DNA of 7,200 nucleotides. It comes from JBBQSU01 sp038234815 (GTDB taxonomy: Bacteria; Planctomycetota; Phycisphaerae; Tepidisphaerales; Tepidisphaeraceae). Position 1 is the stretch's first letter; each line of letters starts with the position of its first letter. The notes under the pieces are model-generated. The model was not told where the DNA came from, searched no databases, and saw nothing but the letters and a program-made list of their open reading frames with translations. The DNA lies in the NCBI GenBank assembly GCA_038234815.1, contig JBBQSU010000167.1, forward strand, positions 1 through 7,200, given 5' to 3'. The translations under genes and the position numbers were made by a program. This document shows, piece after piece, positions 6,715 to 7,200 of this stretch.

Positions 6715-6773
6715 GGAGGGCAACAATCCCTGCCGCCGGGAGCGGAGCCGGCGTCACGAGGGTATGCCCGCCC
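6715..6773. repeat. Degenerate two-hairpin composite repeat (copy A)
   Basis: This 59-bp element lies just after nuoI. It consists of GGAG, a 19-nt segment (6719-6737) whose right half CTGCCGCC matches the downstream array but whose left half is degraded (GGCAACAA), a 12-nt GC-rich spacer, and a second 19-nt segment (6750-6768) that shares GGCGTCACG with the inverted hairpin at the end of copy B. The order and spacing match the last part of copy B, so the two are related copies of one composite element. The left stem no longer pairs, so this copy is probably decayed. Confidence 0.65.
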
Positions 6774-6789
6774 AATCATATGTCACATT

Positions 6790-6988
6790 GGAGGGCGGCA
6801 GTCCCTGCCGCCGGGGACCGGACCTTCGCGATGGAGGGCGGCAGTCCCTGCCGCCGAGGACCGGACCTTTGCGATGGATGGCGGCAGTCCCTGCCGCCGG
6901 AGACCGGACCTTTGCGATGGATGGCGGCAGTCCCTGCCGCCGGGGACCGGACCTTTGCGATGGAGGGCGGCAGTCCCTGCCGCCGGAG
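6790..6988. repeat. Tandem array of 43-bp hairpin units (four full plus one partial)
   Basis: Units start at 6790, 6833, 6876, 6919 and 6962, an exact 43-bp period. Each has GGAG or GGAT, the 19-nt palindrome GGCGGCAGTCCCTGCCGCC (8-bp stem, TCC loop) and a 20-nt linker related to GGGGACCGGACCTTTGCGAT. The palindrome is identical in all five units, while linkers and the GGAG/GGAT position vary at a few sites. The last unit lacks the linker and runs into the inverted hairpin. A period that is not a multiple of three, with all frames open, argues against coding. Confidence 0.95.
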
Positions 6989-6994
6989 GGGGCC

Positions 6995-7013
6995 GGCGCC
7001 ACGGCGTGACGCC
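6995..7013 (-). repeat. Inverted second-type hairpin unit at the end of copy B
   Basis: GGCGCCACGGCGTGACGCC is a near-perfect 19-nt palindrome with 9-bp arms and one mismatched pair around a central G. Read on the - strand it is preceded by GGAG and followed by GG, the same frame that surrounds the first-type hairpin on the + strand. It is therefore a related unit in opposite orientation with a different stem sequence. Confidence 0.6.
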
Positions 7014-7019
7014 CTCCAA

Positions 7020-7200
7020 GGGGCCGATGCCGCGTATGCCCACCTTGTCCATCGGATTCATCTGGATCGTGGGGCCGGGCAGGCGCGACCGGTGCTGTTT
7101 TGCGATTGGTGCGCTTTTTGTCGCCAAAAACCGCAACAAAAAACGACCCCGTAGAAAAAAAAAAAAAAAATTTTACAAAAATCTTAATCTCAGAGACTAA
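7020..7200. other. Non-coding, A/T-rich right edge with poly-A tract
   Basis: I see no credible gene here. The first part (to about 7110) keeps the high GC of the region. From about 7115 the sequence turns strongly A/T-rich, with a small inverted repeat TTTTTG/CAAAAA (7115-7120 and 7125-7130) and a run of 16 A (7155-7170) followed by TTTT. The open frame from the ATG at 7027 to the TAA at 7200 would encode 57 aa with a poly-lysine stretch created by the A run and has no support. The stretch may be an upstream region of a gene beyond the edge or the boundary of another element. Confidence 0.5.

Larger units (their letters stand above)
6788..7019. repeat. Composite hairpin repeat with 10-bp inverted ends (copy B)
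   Basis: This 232-bp element begins with TTGGAGGGCG (6788-6797) and ends with its exact reverse complement CGCCCTCCAA (7010-7019). It contains five copies of one hairpin unit followed by one hairpin of a second type in the opposite orientation. No target-site duplication is visible (CACA on the left, GGGG on the right) and no transposase is present. It resembles REP/BIME-type or MITE-like non-autonomous repeats by architecture only; no known family is recognised. Confidence 0.6.

Noticed and set aside
6790..6988. CRISPR array
   Set aside because: The linkers between the 19-nt palindromes are near-identical, not unique spacers, and no cas gene is present. It is a simple tandem repeat.
7115..7130. 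TTTTTG/CAAAAA inverted repeat as a terminator
   Set aside because: The stem is only 6 bp and A/T-rich, with no following T tract on the + strand.
6697..7200. Open frame of 167 aa across the repeats and A-rich end, and similar frames on both strands
   Set aside because: The 43-bp period shifts frame each unit, all frames stay open because of the repeat composition, the translation is low-complexity, and the end is a poly-lysine run from A16. No ribosome binding site or family match is seen.

Overview
The window is a compact, GC-rich (roughly 60% by eye) bacterial chromosomal segment with seven confidently recognised genes and a repeat-rich, non-coding right end. The best guess for the source is Planctomycetota or a related PVC/environmental lineage. 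That rests on overall gene style, the scarcity of clear Shine-Dalgarno sequences, an isolated nuoI and an EboF-like alkaline-phosphatase-fold protein. No rRNA or other taxonomic marker is present, so the assignment is inference.

Left block (1-3869, + strand): five tightly packed co-directional genes, with gaps of 44, 3, 10 and 25 nt, that look like one transcription unit. They encode a CPBP/CAAX-type intramembrane endopeptidase (possibly cut by the window edge), a lipoprotein with one clear SPOR domain and a second SPOR-like segment before it, the nucleotide-pool sanitising enzyme RdgB (XTP/dITP diphosphatase), a universal stress protein, and a secreted TraB/GumN (Tiki-like) family predicted metallohydrolase. 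The common thread is envelope and stress housekeeping, but no single pathway links them.

Middle (3888-5273, - strand): one gene facing the block. It encodes an alkaline-phosphatase-superfamily protein of the 'nucleotide pyrophosphatase' type, related to what is called EboF in ebo clusters. Several canonical zinc ligands appear to be replaced. It ends 18 nt from the TraB gene and starts 56 nt from the next gene, which is divergent.

Right block (5330-6687, + strand): comB (2-phosphosulfolactate phosphatase) overlaps nuoI (the complex I 8Fe ferredoxin-like subunit) by an ATGA stop/start. No comA and no other nuo gene is present, so both look separated from their usual partners.

Right end (6688-7200): no credible gene. 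It holds two copies of a composite two-hairpin repeat. In the second copy the first hairpin has been amplified into five units with an exact 43-bp period. The sequence then becomes A/T-rich, with a 16-A homopolymer close to the window edge. The repeat family, in which two hairpin types keep the same 19-nt palindromic layout with different stem sequences, is the most unusual structure here. I see no CRISPR array, tRNA, rRNA, transposase or obvious defence system.
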